Below, piece after piece: positions 1-12,468 of a DNA stretch of 64,000 nucleotides. The position numbers and the translations under genes were made by a program. The stretch is from assembly GCA_012932865.1 (NCBI GenBank), contig SAXG01000008.1, forward strand, positions 372,001 to 436,000, given 5' to 3'. This stretch comes from Amylostereum areolatum. Its lineage: Eukaryota > Basidiomycota > Agaricomycetes > Russulales > Stereaceae. The number at the start of each line of letters is the position of its first letter. The first letter of the stretch is position 1. The notes under the pieces are model-generated. The model made no database searches. It had not been told where the DNA came from and was given only the letters and a program-made list of their open reading frames with translations.

Positions 1-48
1 AATATGCGTAAAAGTTCGACGAGAACAGAGTTCGAGAGCTACTCCCGC

Positions 49-1653
49 TCATCTTCGTCCGGCATTGCTTTCTTCGTCAGATGGGCTTGGTGGGCTGAGC
101 ACGATGGAGGGCATGCTCAGCGAGCGTGCAGGAGGGCCAGAATAAGGCCACCCCGCGATAGGGGCTGGCGTCGTCGGTGAGGAGTACGGCGAGCCCGAAG
201 GTGTCCGACGGCCTAATGAAGGCACGACCGAGATCGGTATGGGACGGAAGGGGGTAGGGGAGGCCGTTGCGGAATTATATGCGGATTGCAGACCTGGAGC
301 TGCACCGGTGGAGAAGGGCAACGGCAGCGAGTCTTCCTTGGACGACCGGCGAGAGCGGAGTACGACGACGCGCTTGCCATCGGGTTGGGAGTAAAGCCAT
401 GTGGCGGCGAGTACGATGGAGGCACCGATCACGAAGGCGGCGGTTATGCGCACGTGGAACAAGGCGACGGAGAAGAGGAAGGATATCACGATGGAAAGGG
501 AGGTCGCGAAACCCTTCATGATGTTGTCCGCGTACTTGATAACGAGGGCGGTGATGAGCCCACCCAGGACCTGAGTGGCGACGGTTGCCCATGCAGCCGG
601 GGTGAAGTTGGCAAAAAGGTGGGTGAGAGAGGGCACGGGGGTGGCGGAGGGGTGTTGTGGGGAGAACACGATGGGAACGAGGGCGGGAAGAAGGGAAAAC
701 AGGGAGAGCTGAACGTTGCGAACCCAGAGGTCGCCGGTGGAATTTTTGAGGACCATCTCAAAATACACGCCAGCGAGACCTGAAGTGAAGCAGGCGGCGG
801 CGACGGCGAGGAAGCCAGTCATGGGGAACATGGTGTGGACGTCCGGGGAAAGGGAAGGCTTGTGTGGAGCGGTCTGGAGCTGGACGACGGCGACGCCCAC
901 GGCGAGGAAGAAGAGAGCGAAGCCACTTGAGGGGAGTGAGCTTCTTGCGGAGGAGGAGGACGGAGAAGGCGGCAGGTGGTGAGAATCTTCATTTGGTAGG
1001 AGACCTGGAAGGTGGCCGCATCTAGATTGGAGGCGGCAACAAACTGGCAGATTATTCTGGATGACTGTGGGGAAAGAAACGGTCAGCAAAAGCGAGGACG
1101 AGGGGAGGGAGTGAGGAGAAGACGGACCGTAAAGTATTGCGGGGATGGAGAGCTTCCAGCAGTCGGCCCTGAAGACCTCCTTTCCAAGGAGTCTGCAGCG
1201 GGTGAGGAAAAGGCGGGGGTTGAGGACGGAGCGGGAGAACGAAGTAGGGGGTTCTAAGAGGGTATACTGGGGCACGAGCTCGACGCGAGAAAAGGCGATG
1301 AGGAGAGAGAATACCGCCTTTGAGGAGCTCGGTGGCAAGGACGGCGGAAGCGGCGGAGTAGGCATGGGAGGGAGAGGCAGAGACGCGAGAATAGTGCATG
1401 AGGACGGCGAGGGCTGCATTTTGGACTGCCAGAGTGACCAAGCTGGGTAGGCGGGAGTGAGCGGGGTGCGGGAGGGAGAGAAGGGAAGAGAAGGGGAGAC
1501 TGACGAGATATACTTGAGAGGGATGCCGGCGAAGGAGGGCGGGGGGGGCGGGATTGAGGTGTCGATGTCGAGGACGTCGACGTCGAGCGAGTGGTGTTGC
1601 TTTCCTGACCAGAAAAGGGACTTTTCCGGGGACTTTTCTGGATGGTAAGCCAT
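49..1653 (-). CDS. Nucleotide-sugar (UDP-galactose/UDP-GlcNAc type) transporter, frame-broken
   Basis: SLC35A-type transporter expected in the Golgi membrane, exchanging a UDP-sugar for UMP. The start at 1653 gives MAYHPEKSPEK; an intron then joins KYIS to LVTLAVQNAALAVLMHYSR. Family motifs follow: ELLKG, FSLLIAFSRVE, QFVAASNLDAATFQVSYQMK, LLLRKKLTPLKW, GLAGVYFEMVLKNS, and a C-terminal block KYADNIMKGFATSLSIVISF. These motifs are not in one frame. Four joins each need one base removed, near 1313, 1045, 973 and 921. A different 579-codon frame happens to stay open across the whole gene, so an automatic caller would report a partly wrong protein. A Ser/Pro-rich tail follows the last membrane segment. 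Family assignment is firm; substrate is not. The breaks may be assembly indels or real decay. Confidence 0.8.
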   Translation of the reverse strand: MAYHPEKSPEKSLFWSGKQHHSLDVDVLDIDTSIPPPPPSFAGIPLKYISSVSPSLPFSPSRTPLTPAYPAWSLWQSKMQPSPSSCTILASLPLPPMPTPPLPPSLPPSSSKAVFSLLIAFSRVELVPQYTLLEPPTSFSRSVLNPRLFLTRCRLLGKEVFRADCWKLSIPAILYGPSSPHSLPSSSLLLTVSFPTVIQNNLPVCCRLQSRCGHLPGLLPNEDSHHLPPSPSSSSARSSLPSSGFALFFLAVGVAVVQLQTAPHKPSLSPDVHTMFPMTGFLAVAAACFTSGLAGVYFEMVLKNSTGDLWVRNVQLSLFSLLPALVPIVFSPQHPSATPVPSLTHLFANFTPAAWATVATQVLGGLITALVIKYADNIMKGFATSLSIVISFLFSVALFHVRITAAFVIGASIVLAATWLYSQPDGKRVVVLRSRRSSKEDSLPLPFSTGAAPGLQSAYNSATASPTPFRPIPISVVPSLGRRTPSGSPYSSPTTPAPIAGWPYSGPPARSLSMPSIVLSPPSPSDEESNAGRR

Positions 1654-1814
1654 GGCGTGGTTGGAGGAGGAGGGAGACGGAAACTGCGACAGACGCCCGC
1701 GTTCTCGACTTATAGGGCGCGACCGCAGCCACCCCCGCCCTAGCGTGCGAAAGTCCCTCAATCCAACCCTCGTTTTCCAACCCGCCAATCACAGCTCGTC
1801 TCGGCTCCGCCCTC

Positions 1815-3470
1815 TTGCCTTTTTCGGCCTCACTCCGCCTCCACCGTGACCCTCGCCCTCGGATCCGCCCCGTTGGCTCGCCGATCTCACTCTCTCCGTT
1901 ATCTCAACAACTACAACGTGAACCTCCTCCGCCGGCTCCACCCATCCGTTCTCCAGACCAGCATCCCTTTCCAGTCTCACATGTGTGCCACCGCGCGCAT
2001 ACAGTCTTCTTGACGTCATCGCTGCGCTGCGATACATATCACGATACACTTTTCTCGTATCCAACCAAGATTGTTCAACTCGCATATCTCCCTGGGTACG
2101 CTCAGCGCCACAGCCTTCAAGCTTCAGCCTTCGTCGTGATGCTCCTTTGGGCCCATGGTCATGATATCGTTCATGTATCTAGCAAGCTGCAAACATCCAT
2201 CCATATCCCTTCCTACCATCACTCCTCCCTCCCATTCCCCGATCGTCTTCCAAAACACCGCTTGCGCCTTCGACAGCAATCCCGAGCCCACTCTCCGCGT
2301 CGTGTACCGAAACGGCGAGACCGTACCCCTCCAAGCTTCAGGTGTCTCTCGCCGTATCAGTATCACGATTCAGTCCTCCATCCGGTGTTGACTCTGCTCT
2401 CCAAGTTGCCACTCCGTCTCTGATACTCGCCGATCAAGACGGCGAATAACCTCTTCTATCAATCGCGTTGGCCTCTCCGATTCAACCCTTCTCGGAACTG
2501 CAACATCGGAACGCCACGCCCTTCCCGTCCTTGTCTCCGACTCCGAGAACGCACCATCCAGACACTCATCGGAGGAAACGCACGCAGGCTCCGTTCAGAC
2601 GTTTCAGACCGTGCGCTCGGGCAAGTGGGGGGCCGCCTTCCGATTCCGACTTCGGATGACTGGCCATGACGAGACGGTGAGGAAGTGGGGACGTCATCCT
2701 GTTTTTTTAGATGAGGGCGCACGCATGCACTGAGGCTTGTGATAAGTATTGGCGTTGGAGCCGCGAGGGAAGAACCACTCGCACTCTGGCATTCATTCCT
2801 AACCGGAGTTGCCGGTCAGGTGAGCATTCGTCGTACAATCCGTCCCTCTCCCTCTGGAGGATCGATTTCTATCTATCGAGCACTCAGAGGCCGCAACCGC
2901 GTTTTGATAGGCAATGAACGAGAAAGCGATACGGGGTACAGTACATATTGCCATCTTGATGGTTGAACACTCACCAAAACACTGGCTTCAGAACATTACT
3001 TCCAACATGACCATGGACTTCTATGCGATGGCTTCCACCCTACAGTCACGACTCATGCTCCTCAAATCCGTCCACTTATTCAGTATTCTCTTGCCACGCG
3101 TCTTATCGCGCGTCGTACACTTTTGGGTGAACCCCACCTCTTCAATAGTCAATGGACTGGCTCAAAGTTGGTGGCTTATCTGACGATGGTCCCCAACCCG
3201 TCGACGGGTCAGTGGCGCTTATTGCAATCTCAACTATCAATATGCACATCGCGTTTCTCTCCGTCAATGGGTTTGTTGTTGGCGCTCATCGTGATTGTAG
3301 TGCAGGGTCCCTGGCGACCCGAACAAGTCACCAAAGGCCTCTAGATTCTTTCGTGGGGTGTAAGATACAGGTCAAAAGCGACGCCGACCCAGTATCTACT
3401 GCTGTGTATTCACCATCGAATTCGCATGGAGATATGTTTATCAGAAACCCACGCCAACGCCGTACAGACT
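1815..3470 (+). other. Unresolved, possibly coding region
   Basis: No convincing single gene model emerges here. Open segments on the + strand occur in all three frames: 2155-2391 (contains the stretch PEPTLRVVYRNGETVPLQ), about 2490-2720 (VRSGKWGAAFRFRLRMTG), 2739-2966 and 3123-3344 (ARRTLLGEPHLFNSQWTG in the same frame upstream). They read like protein rather than random sequence but switch frame without clear GT/AG introns, as in the neighbouring transporter. I recognise no family. It may be a host gene broken by indels or a decayed one. Confidence 0.35.
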
Positions 3471-3510
3471 CGGCGAGAAGCAACGATGAAACCCCTCCAA
3501 CGCGACTCAC

Positions 3511-4643
3511 TCAATCCGGCGTTTCTTACTCCGAGTCAACGTCTTGAATGCTTTGACCATGGCCGAAGCGTCCGCCACGACCTGCATTCCACCACCACAA
3601 GTCAATACCGTCCACCGCGAGGATCACAGGCGCAGGAATGCATACTTTCTCTTCCTCCAGGGTCTGGCTCAGTTCGCGGCGCATGTCCCGCAAAGCGTGC
3701 CGATGGGCCTTCTTCCGGCGTGGGTGGAGAGAGATCACTGTACGGTGCAGTCCAAACCATCAGGAGAGGTCGACGACGAAGAGCTATATGCGCGGCTTAC
3801 ATCGGGTCGACGCGCGCTCGATGTCCTCTGCTCGGCGCTCGGCCAGTGCTTGCGATGTCATGCGCGTGGCCGCGGCGATCGCCTCCTAAAGCGTCGTGAG
3901 CCTTGTTGAGGGAGAACTTGGTGGGAAGGAGGAGGAGGCTCACGTTCGTCGCGCGCGTGTGCTGTGCGGCGGCTTTGAACGTCGCGGGCCAGAGAGCGTC
4001 CGCGTCGTCGGTCTCCGGATCCGCGGCGTGATCGACGATGAACTGGTCTCTGCGAACGAGCACGGTATCAGTCCGATGGACGAGACGGGGACGCGCGATC
4101 GGACAGGGGCGGGAGAAGGACGAAGTACGTGCATGTATGCGTCCATATCTTCGACGACGGTCGCCGCCTGCTTCCTGTAATGGTTCGCGACCGCGGTGAG
4201 CTGTTTGTTGCGCGCGGAGGGCTTCGGGGGCGGTTTGGTTTTTTCTGCGGGCGCAAGGCTGAGGGTGCGTATGTGCGTTCGGCTGACGCAGGGAGGCGAA
4301 CGCACTTTTGAATTCGCGAAGCATTTCGAGCATTTCGTCTTCGGCGCTGGTGTCCCCGCGTGGTACGGGTAAGAGGCGGTGGTGGGTGGTGCGATCTGAG
4401 CAAGACGCACCGTCCGTCAGCGTCTTCTTTTCCTGAACTCCATGTTCTCTTGGAGGAAATCGAGGCTGGGGTCCTTGTCGTCTTCGTTAGTACTCTTCCG
4501 CGAAGCCCTTGGGCGCGGTAGCGCGTTTCGGGCGGCTGGGAGGAGCTTGTACTTCTGAAGGGCGAGGGCGAGGTGTCACGAAGGAAGGTTCAGCCGGCGG
4601 GAAAGGTGAGATGATGTAGGCGTACCGTTGTTCTTACGAGGCA
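3511..4643 (-). CDS. Hypothetical spliced protein, basic and helical
   Basis: I do not recognise this protein. A model starts at 4643 (MPRKNN), followed by a GT/AG intron. Later exons contain DPSLDFLQENMEFRKR, then AEDEMLEMLREFKSAFASL, then ANHYRKQAATVVEDMDAYM, then PTKFSLNKAHDAL joined to EAIAAATRMTSQALAERR. A further intron (donor near 3797, acceptor just before 3738) leads to SLHPRRKKAHRHALRDMRR, and a last intron leads to VKAFKTLTRSKKRRIE and a stop at 3511-3513. The ends and several junctions are consistent, but the second exon is ambiguous between frames. Alternating charged residues suggest helices or a coiled coil. The ends could move if the first exon is wrong. Confidence 0.45.
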
Positions 4644-5183
4644 TGGCTTAGGATTTCACCTTTTCTGGTACGAATTTCGATAGATGACTGTGGAAAGGGA
4701 CAAATGCGAGGTAGAGTCAAACAGATTGCAGCTAAGTAGTGGACGCGCGCTGTTTCAATGAGTCGCGTCTATTCCCCCAGAGTGCACGTGACGGCGTGCG
4801 ATAATGCTTCGAGTTCAAGTGGATTTCGAAAACCATTCGTCCCCGTCCCCGTTCTCCCGTTTGAAGTCGTCCTCGCTGCACCGATGTTCTACGGACTGGC
4901 ACTGGGACATAAAGGATCCCGAGGTACGACGGTTGACGGCCATCTACTCTGTTACTGGAGACTAACTGGACATCGATAGCAGAGCGTCGTGGACCGGACC
5001 TTCCGTTAGCGTAAGATCGATCAGAGAACAGGGGGACTGTGTCACCGCCACTTGTCAATAAATTGTCTGCCAGCTTCCGTCAACTTGTCATCGAATCACC
5101 GCCCGAATTAACCATGCATCTTCGATAACTTATAAGCATTGTCTGCCCTTTGGCTCTTTCTCCCCACCCCGAATCCGATCACC
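4644..5183. promoter_or_regulatory. Divergent intergenic region
   Basis: About 540 bases between the starts of the hypothetical gene at 3511-4643 and the membrane protein at 5184. An AT-richer segment with TTATAAGC at about 5130 lies some 50 bases upstream of the 5184 start and could act as its TATA element. I see no RNA gene or repeat. Confidence 0.3.
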
Positions 5184-6552
5184 ATGACCTCCCGCGCGAT
5201 CGCTCTTCCCTTTCTCGCTTTCAGCCGCCTCCGTCAGTCGCCCAGCTCGGGGCGCCCTCATGTCAGTCGAGCTTCGAATGGGTGCGTACCCGCCTCCTCG
5301 GCCGCCCACCTCGCCACTGAGTTCTTTTCTCCCCGCGTGCAGGCGTTCAACAGCCTTGGTCAGAGTCCCTGTCTCGTGGCCGCCTACGCCGAGAGCGTGT
5401 GCAACAGCGGTCGTGCGTTACCCTCCCCTCGTCGACTCATGCCTGACTCGAACCCGATTCTCGATCGCGGGGTGTGGCGTGTGGCGTAGAATTCACCATC
5501 CCCTCGTTGGACGTGGGCAGCCATTACACCGGTCCCAATGGGAACGCCACGGACCCCGCCGACGCCGGCGACCTTTGCAAGTGCGATACTGTGGCGTACT
5601 CCCTCATCAGCGCGTGCGCCGCGTGCCAAAACGCGACCTGGATCCAGTACGTTCCATTTTCGGCCCCATTCGTGAACTTGAATGATCGACATGATGTACG
5701 TTTACCTAGATGGTCGACGTGGGCGTTCAACTGCACGGGCGTCGCGCCGGATGCCGTGTGAGTCTCCCGTCTGCTTTCAATTGACGGGCGATCCTCAGCT
5801 TACACACGTCCTGTCAGATATCCGGAAACGATCCCTACCGGCACGCGGTTCCCACACTGGGCGTACCTTCCTGTCACCGTACGTCGTTCCGCACGTGTCC
5901 CTTAGTACCCTCTTCTCACCGCTCTGCAGGGAACGGATATATTCAATGTAACCACCGCGCAGCTCGATGCGCTGAACAACAGTGAGCCCTGCCGCCCTCT
6001 GAAATCCCGATCCGCAAGACCCTAACCGGTCATTCTCATGGCCAGACGCTCCTGAATCGACCGCCACGAGCGGACCCACCACTGTGAACCCCTCCGCGAC
6101 GTCCACCGCGTCTTCGGGACAAACGACCGGCAGCGCGTCCGGTTCCCACTCGAGCTCCGGGGGCGGTTCGAACGCGGGGGCCATCGCGGGCGGTGTCGTA
6201 GGAGGCGTGGTCGGCGCCGCCCTGCTTGGGCTCGCAGCGTGGTACTTCATCCGCAAACGACGCGCGGCGCGGGCGGCCCCGTCCGCGATGTACGTCGGGA
6301 CCCATTCGCCCATGGGCGAGACGGACCTTACCGTTTCGCCGTTTCCACCGCCGTCGGACACGCAGATGCGATACTATGTGCGTTTTTTCCCTGGCTGTTT
6401 GTGAGGCCCGAGGTTGACGCTGTTGGCAGAATCCCTCGGATCCCACCACATACCCGACGGCCGGGCCTGGTACACCCACTATCCAGACGACAGAACATCA
6501 GGGTTACTCGGGAATGACCAACAACCAGTACAGGGGTCTCCCGGAGGTTTAG
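5184..6552 (+). CDS. Secreted/single-pass membrane protein with Cys-rich ectodomain
   Basis: Start at 5184 (MTSRAIALPFLAF) gives a hydrophobic signal-like N-terminus. The ectodomain, assembled over short introns, has paired cysteines and sequons: FNSLGQSPCLVAAYAESVC, GDLCKCDTVAYSLISACAAC, STWAFNCTGV, HWAYLPVTGTDIFNVTTAQL. A Ser/Thr/Gly-rich linker (6080-6170) leads to one transmembrane helix of Gly/Val/Ala type and a basic stop-transfer WYFIRKRRAARAA. The cytoplasmic tail is Pro/Thr/Tyr-rich and ends in RGLPEV at 6552. The layout resembles the common basidiomycete surface proteins with Mid2-like membrane anchors, whose function is mostly unknown. The last exon begins after an acceptor at about 6430. 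A wall or surface sensor role is only inference. Confidence 0.75.
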
Positions 6553-7064
6553 GCTACCCGACCCCTTCTAATGCCCTCACGAAGCCCACGACAGCGTCCA
6601 TTGACTTTTTACGATCTCTTTTTTTGTGCTGACCTTTTTCTTCTTCTTTTTCCTGGCCGATCCTCCCTGGTTTATTCCTGCTTTTTGGTTTGACATAATT
6701 GTAAACTAGGACGACACGATTTCTTCATAATGCGTCACCTTGGGTGCTATTGTTTGTTCGATGCTCGGGTGTACCGAGAAGAATATAGTCAAGCTGGACG
6801 CCGGAGGTTGGTTATGTCGTTCAGTCGTTGTCGGCTCCCTAATCTGCGACCATCGTCATGAATATCGCCCGCGGCCCATGTCCTTGCAGATCACCTTACA
6901 AACCCGGTACAACATCACCATCCGGACCACGGACCTTTCAGGGAATTTTTATAGGTTCTCTTGCTATGATAGTTTCATTAGTGCTCGCTCAGTGCTTCGA
7001 CTCAGCTTTTGATACATTCTCTTTGATCGTCATAAATTACACAACCCCATAGCCTGGATAGACT
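6553..7064. other. Intergenic region, no gene seen
   Basis: This is the gap between the convergent 3' ends of the membrane-protein gene and the MTHFR gene. It is AT-richer than its surroundings, with T-runs at about 6604-6670 that fit a 3' untranslated region. Short open frames (6740-7012, 6858-7052) lack any recognisable sequence and I treat them as noncoding. Confidence 0.4.
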
Positions 7065-9474
7065 CTACTGTACCGCAGCACCTTCTGGAGCAACATCCTC
7101 GAATAGGAACCTCCATAGCGCAGCGTCGTCCTTAAAATCGTGGTGTGTGACGTTGACCAGCCAACGCGTGTCCCGGATACTCTCCAGCAATCCGCGCTCC
7201 GGAGATTGTGGGGGGAACAACGACGCCCAATCAGACCATATCGTGAACGCCTCGTCCTGGGAACGGAACGTGTCAGGAACAAAGAAGTCGTGGCGAACGA
7301 TGATATGAGAGTGTTACCTTCCATGTCAAAAACGACTCTTGCTCGATTATGGTTGACTGGACGATTTCGTTACCCGGGAACACGCCCCATGTCACGGCGT
7401 TCCGTTCGTCTAGTGATATTGACGTTCGGAACTCGCCCTATGCTCCGTCGTCAGCGTGTTGCACCGCAAACACCGCCCATCGCACAGGCCACAGACCTCG
7501 CTATTTGCCGCCAGAAAGTCGACCGCCCCCTTCCCCTGCTCCATCACTTTCTTCTCCAAGCGTTCGACGACGTCTTGTCCCACGAAAAACTCCACGAAGG
7601 CCTTTTGGTAGACGTACCCACCTACCGGACCCCATCCCACGACCTCGTCCGCGGAGGGTAGGCCGTCGACGGCAGGCTGTGACCCCACGGGCCACCACCC
7701 GCGCTCCGCGAGGCGTTGGAGATGCGACAGGATCAATTGCGTTTCAGACGAAAGCGGCGTCGGCGAAAATGGGAAGGACGAGATTTCGGAACGGAGAAAG
7801 CGCAGGAAGAGCGCGGTGACGTCGCTTTCGGTGCGCGGTTGGCCCCATGTGTTGGTCGTCGACGTGTGCTACACAAGATACGATTAGCGATCAAACAAGG
7901 GACGAAGACGGAGAAAACGAAGGAGAGGGGACGCACCATACGGCTGAACCCTCCCCACAGATCTTGGCTGCCAAAGGCGGGACTATTGACGTCCCCAAAG
8001 CGTCCGTTGGGAAACTCGTCCCACGCAGCGGCGTTGTTGACCTCCCCCTTCCCGATCTCGCCCTCCCGGGGAGCCAGGGTGGTGGCGAGGCTATTTGTTG
8101 CAGAAGATGCAGCCGTGGCAGGAGAGACGAGGAGTTCTGAGCTCGCGATCGGAAGAATCGGCGATGGGCCCCGGATCGTCCTGTAATTGTACGAGTTAAC
8201 TTTCCAAGCATTCAGGACGTACCGCAGAATAAACTGACCGCAATAAGTCTATTCTGCACTCGGGGACTGCCGGGAGCCCATCCTAAGGCCCCGAGTATCC
8301 TCTGGACGCTCTTTTCGAGGTTGAGGGTGCAAAAATGGAAGCCACGAATATCTCCCTCGTCTACAAGGCGTCGGATCATCCTCACAGCCAGGGAGACGCC
8401 ATAATCCTTGACCTTTTGATCATCGTGCTAAACCGTATACGCGAAGATAAGTTTTAGAATATCTTGCGTGCTTTCGAGGCTCACCTTTATGGGCTCTATA
8501 TCGCGTGCTACATGTTCGGGGATGCAAGTGCCGCAGAGCTTGGTAAGGCGGAGGAAGGAAGAATATGTTTGAATAGGCATTATGCCTGGGATAATCGGCA
8601 CCTTGATTCCTGCCAGAGGTGAGTTCTTGCTCAATATGAAGGCGTCAACATACCGTTGTCACGAATTTTCTTGACCCATCGTAGAAAGTTGTCGACGTCG
8701 TAGAAGAGCTGCGTGACGATAAAGTCCCCGCCAGCATCGATCTTGGCCTTCAAGTAAGCGATCTCGTCGTCTTCTGAAATCAGTTTGTCGCTATGTCCGT
8801 CAGGATAGGCTACCGCGAGGAACAGATGAAGGCATGAGCAAACGGGTATATGAGCTAGATATCAAGATGACCTGCCACTCCTATGGAAAACGAGTCCGAG
8901 AACTCGGGCGAGGATCGGATGTATGAAACAAGGTCAATGGCGTGGTTGAAGCGTGGGTCCGTTTGTATCCAATACTCTTGCCCTCTAGGAGGATCTACAA
9001 GACCAGTCAGGAATACAACGTGCATAAGTCAGCACGACGCACCTCCGCGGAGTGCCATGATGTTCTGGATGCCTGCTTGCTTGGCTGCCTGATAACACAT
9101 CATTACATTATTTCTCGGAACCGTAAGATGCATACGCACCTCAAGAACGCTTTCGATCGTTCCCTCCTCCATGTTGGTACAAGTGAGATGCAAAACGGTG
9201 TCGATCCCGTACTCCTTCTGAGCCAGTGTGGCAAGCTCGAGCGACCGATCTTTCGTGGATCCTCCAGCACCCCATGTTATCGCAATTGAAAGAGGATTTA
9301 GCTCTGAAAGACGCGCTATGCGCGGGACCAGGTTGTTGAATCCCTAAAGCTTGGGTTAAGTATCGGCACGCGGGATGTGCGAGGCCTGCTGCCTACCTGA
9401 TCCGTTCGTGGAGGAAAAAACTCGAAGTTGTAAAAGATCCCGGGGTGTGCAATTATTTTTTCCGGGAGCTTCAT
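7065..9474 (-). CDS. Methylenetetrahydrofolate reductase
   Basis: MTHFR reduces 5,10-methylenetetrahydrofolate to 5-methyl-THF with FAD and NAD(P)H, supplying methyl groups for methionine synthesis in the cytosol. The start at 9474 gives MKLPEKIIAHPGIFYNFEFF, matching the family's opening. The N-terminal TIM-barrel pieces follow over several exons: LNPLSIAITWGAGGSTKDRS, EYGIDTVLHLTCTNMEEG, AKQAGIQNIMALRGDPP. The fungal C-terminal regulatory domain shows LSHLQRLAERGWWPVGSQPA, VGWGPVGGYVYQKAFVEFF, IRDTRWLVNVTHHDFKDDAA and ends WRFLFEDVAPEGAAVQ at 7065. Introns are numerous. Fungi have two paralogues (Met12 and Met13 types), and I cannot tell which this is. It lies divergent to the Rab6 gene with about 270 bases between starts. 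Confidence 0.9.
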
Positions 9475-9531
9475 GGCAGATAGTAGAGTGTACTTGGCGT
9501 GAAACACCGAGGAGGTGAGTGGTTAAGGTAA

Positions 9532-10777
<1,246 letters not shown>

Positions 10778-10899
10778 TGATTGACCTCACGATTTGGTAC
10801 CAAGCGGTATGCATCCGGGGGAATGATTGAATACGGTGTTCCAGCTTAAACGTACAACAAGATTAGGACTGCTGCTATATAAGTATACCGACACGCCCG

Positions 10900-12312
10900 T
10901 CATCCTCGATTCATAGTATTTCCTGCGCCTCTAGGGTTCGCGTCTGTATACCGGGCCCAGGTCTCGTCTTGCTGTCTCTTCTCTTCTTCCTTCTCATCCC
11001 CGAAAGCCGCACCGTCCTGTTCAGCATCCAAGGCAAGTTGTTCTTTAGACGTAGGTTGCGCTGCCGATGCCGCTCTAAACTCCCCGAACCATTCAGCGTA
11101 TGTTCAGGTTCACGGCGAAAAGAAAAAAACGTACCCGCCTCCTGTGATGATGTTTCCTCTTTGTTGCTCAGTTTCCAGATACTCGTCGATCGTCATGGTC
11201 GGCAAGCGATGGTCTGCCTGGAACACTTGAGATTGTAGTCGGGCACGGTCTGCGGCGCCGGACGGAAGGATTGTAAAAGGTCGTAGAGGCTCCATGATCG
11301 GCTTGTTAAAACATGGATAGTACGCGAGTGCGGAGTGCACACACCTTGCCTTTCGGATCGAGAAGAGGCCCGTCGTTTCGACGCGCATCAAGTTTCCAGT
11401 CGATTTCGTCTGTCTTCTGCTGAGTATCGTCTCTGGCTGGTCGCGAAGGTGGTGGTGCGTTTCGGAGAAGTTCGAGTTCTTGGTTGATGTGTTCCAACTG
11501 TCCCTGCGATTGAGCATAGAATAATCGTAAAACCAGAAGGGTTGCGTCGCGCAGAACTTCCTCCGTATCTGAGTCTTCGTCTGCGGAGGGATCCGCGGCT
11601 GCAGATGTTGGTGAGGGCAGGAGGGTCGCGACAAGATCGAAATCAGTCGTGGACGAGTCGGAGGATGCGAGGGAATGGCGGCGATGACGGAGGGCCTGCC
11701 GGAACGAAGGAGTGAATACTCACCATGCGAAATGCGAATAAATTATACCTCAATTTTGCCGCGTATTTCCTTCTCTGCTTTGTACTGCTTGATCTTGGTC
11801 TCGCGACGCCGCGACGCGTCTGCGATCGCGGACGCCGTTTTGTCATAGAGTGAGCGTTCAGATTCGGGTACAATCTCGTAGTGTTCTAGGCTGTGAAGAA
11901 AAGTGGTGTAATTCGTCTACGAGAATGAGTGGACTAGGGGGATGTATATTCGGAACAACGCACCTGGGCTTCCTGTAGACGCACAAGGCGATCATCTCGC
12001 TCGGTAGCTCGTGCACGATTCTCTGCCTCCGCGAGAACGAAAGGCACCAGTAGGTATACAAGATCGCGTGTGGATATGTCTTCCAAAGTCTCGTTGGGAC
12101 TGAACAATCCGAGGCCTGATATGCGCCCGCATGCATTCCGAAGGTCTTTGAGGGCGGAGTCAATCACATCCTGAAGTGTTTGTTAGTTTATGTAGCACGT
12201 AAACGTTGGCACAAGATGTCGATACCTGCGTTGCATCTTCAATAGTGGGTAAATCTGATGCCTTGGACAAAGATGCGAGTGCACGATGGAATATTGCTGG
12301 TAATGAATCCAT
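10900..12312 (-). CDS. TAP42: TAP42/alpha4 PP2A-associated protein
   Basis: TAP42 binds PP2A-type catalytic subunits downstream of TOR. Start chosen at 12312 (MDSLPAIFHRALASLSKAS); the open frame extends upstream only with a GTG, so the ATG is preferred. Conserved blocks in order: FSPNETLEDISTRDLVYLL, RARATERDDRLVRLQEAQ, RRRETKIKQYKAEKEI, the TAP42 signature VFQADHRLPTMTIDEYLE and RGNIITGGG. The C-terminus is acidic and ends NPRGAGNTMNRG at 10900, the usual family ending. At least four introns are present. It shares a short divergent promoter (about 155 bases) with POT1. Confidence 0.92.
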
Positions 12313-12468
12313 GTCCAAGCCAGTGTATGGTGTAAATCTAAAAGCACTATCAAATGAAGCCGCGATGTCAGTAGCCACGTGATATATTGCTCGAAGATGA
12401 ACGGCGCGTCCTGGCCTGTCCTGGCGCGTCGCTCTACACTTTCCCTCTAACCACTATTCCTGCCCAGT
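12313..12468. promoter_or_regulatory. Bidirectional promoter TAP42/POT1
   Basis: Only 156 bases separate the TAP42 start (-) and the POT1 start (+), so transcription of both must begin here or in the genes. A pyrimidine-rich stretch (CTTTCCCTCTAACCACTATT) precedes the POT1 ATG. I see no clear TATA element for POT1. Confidence 0.5.
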
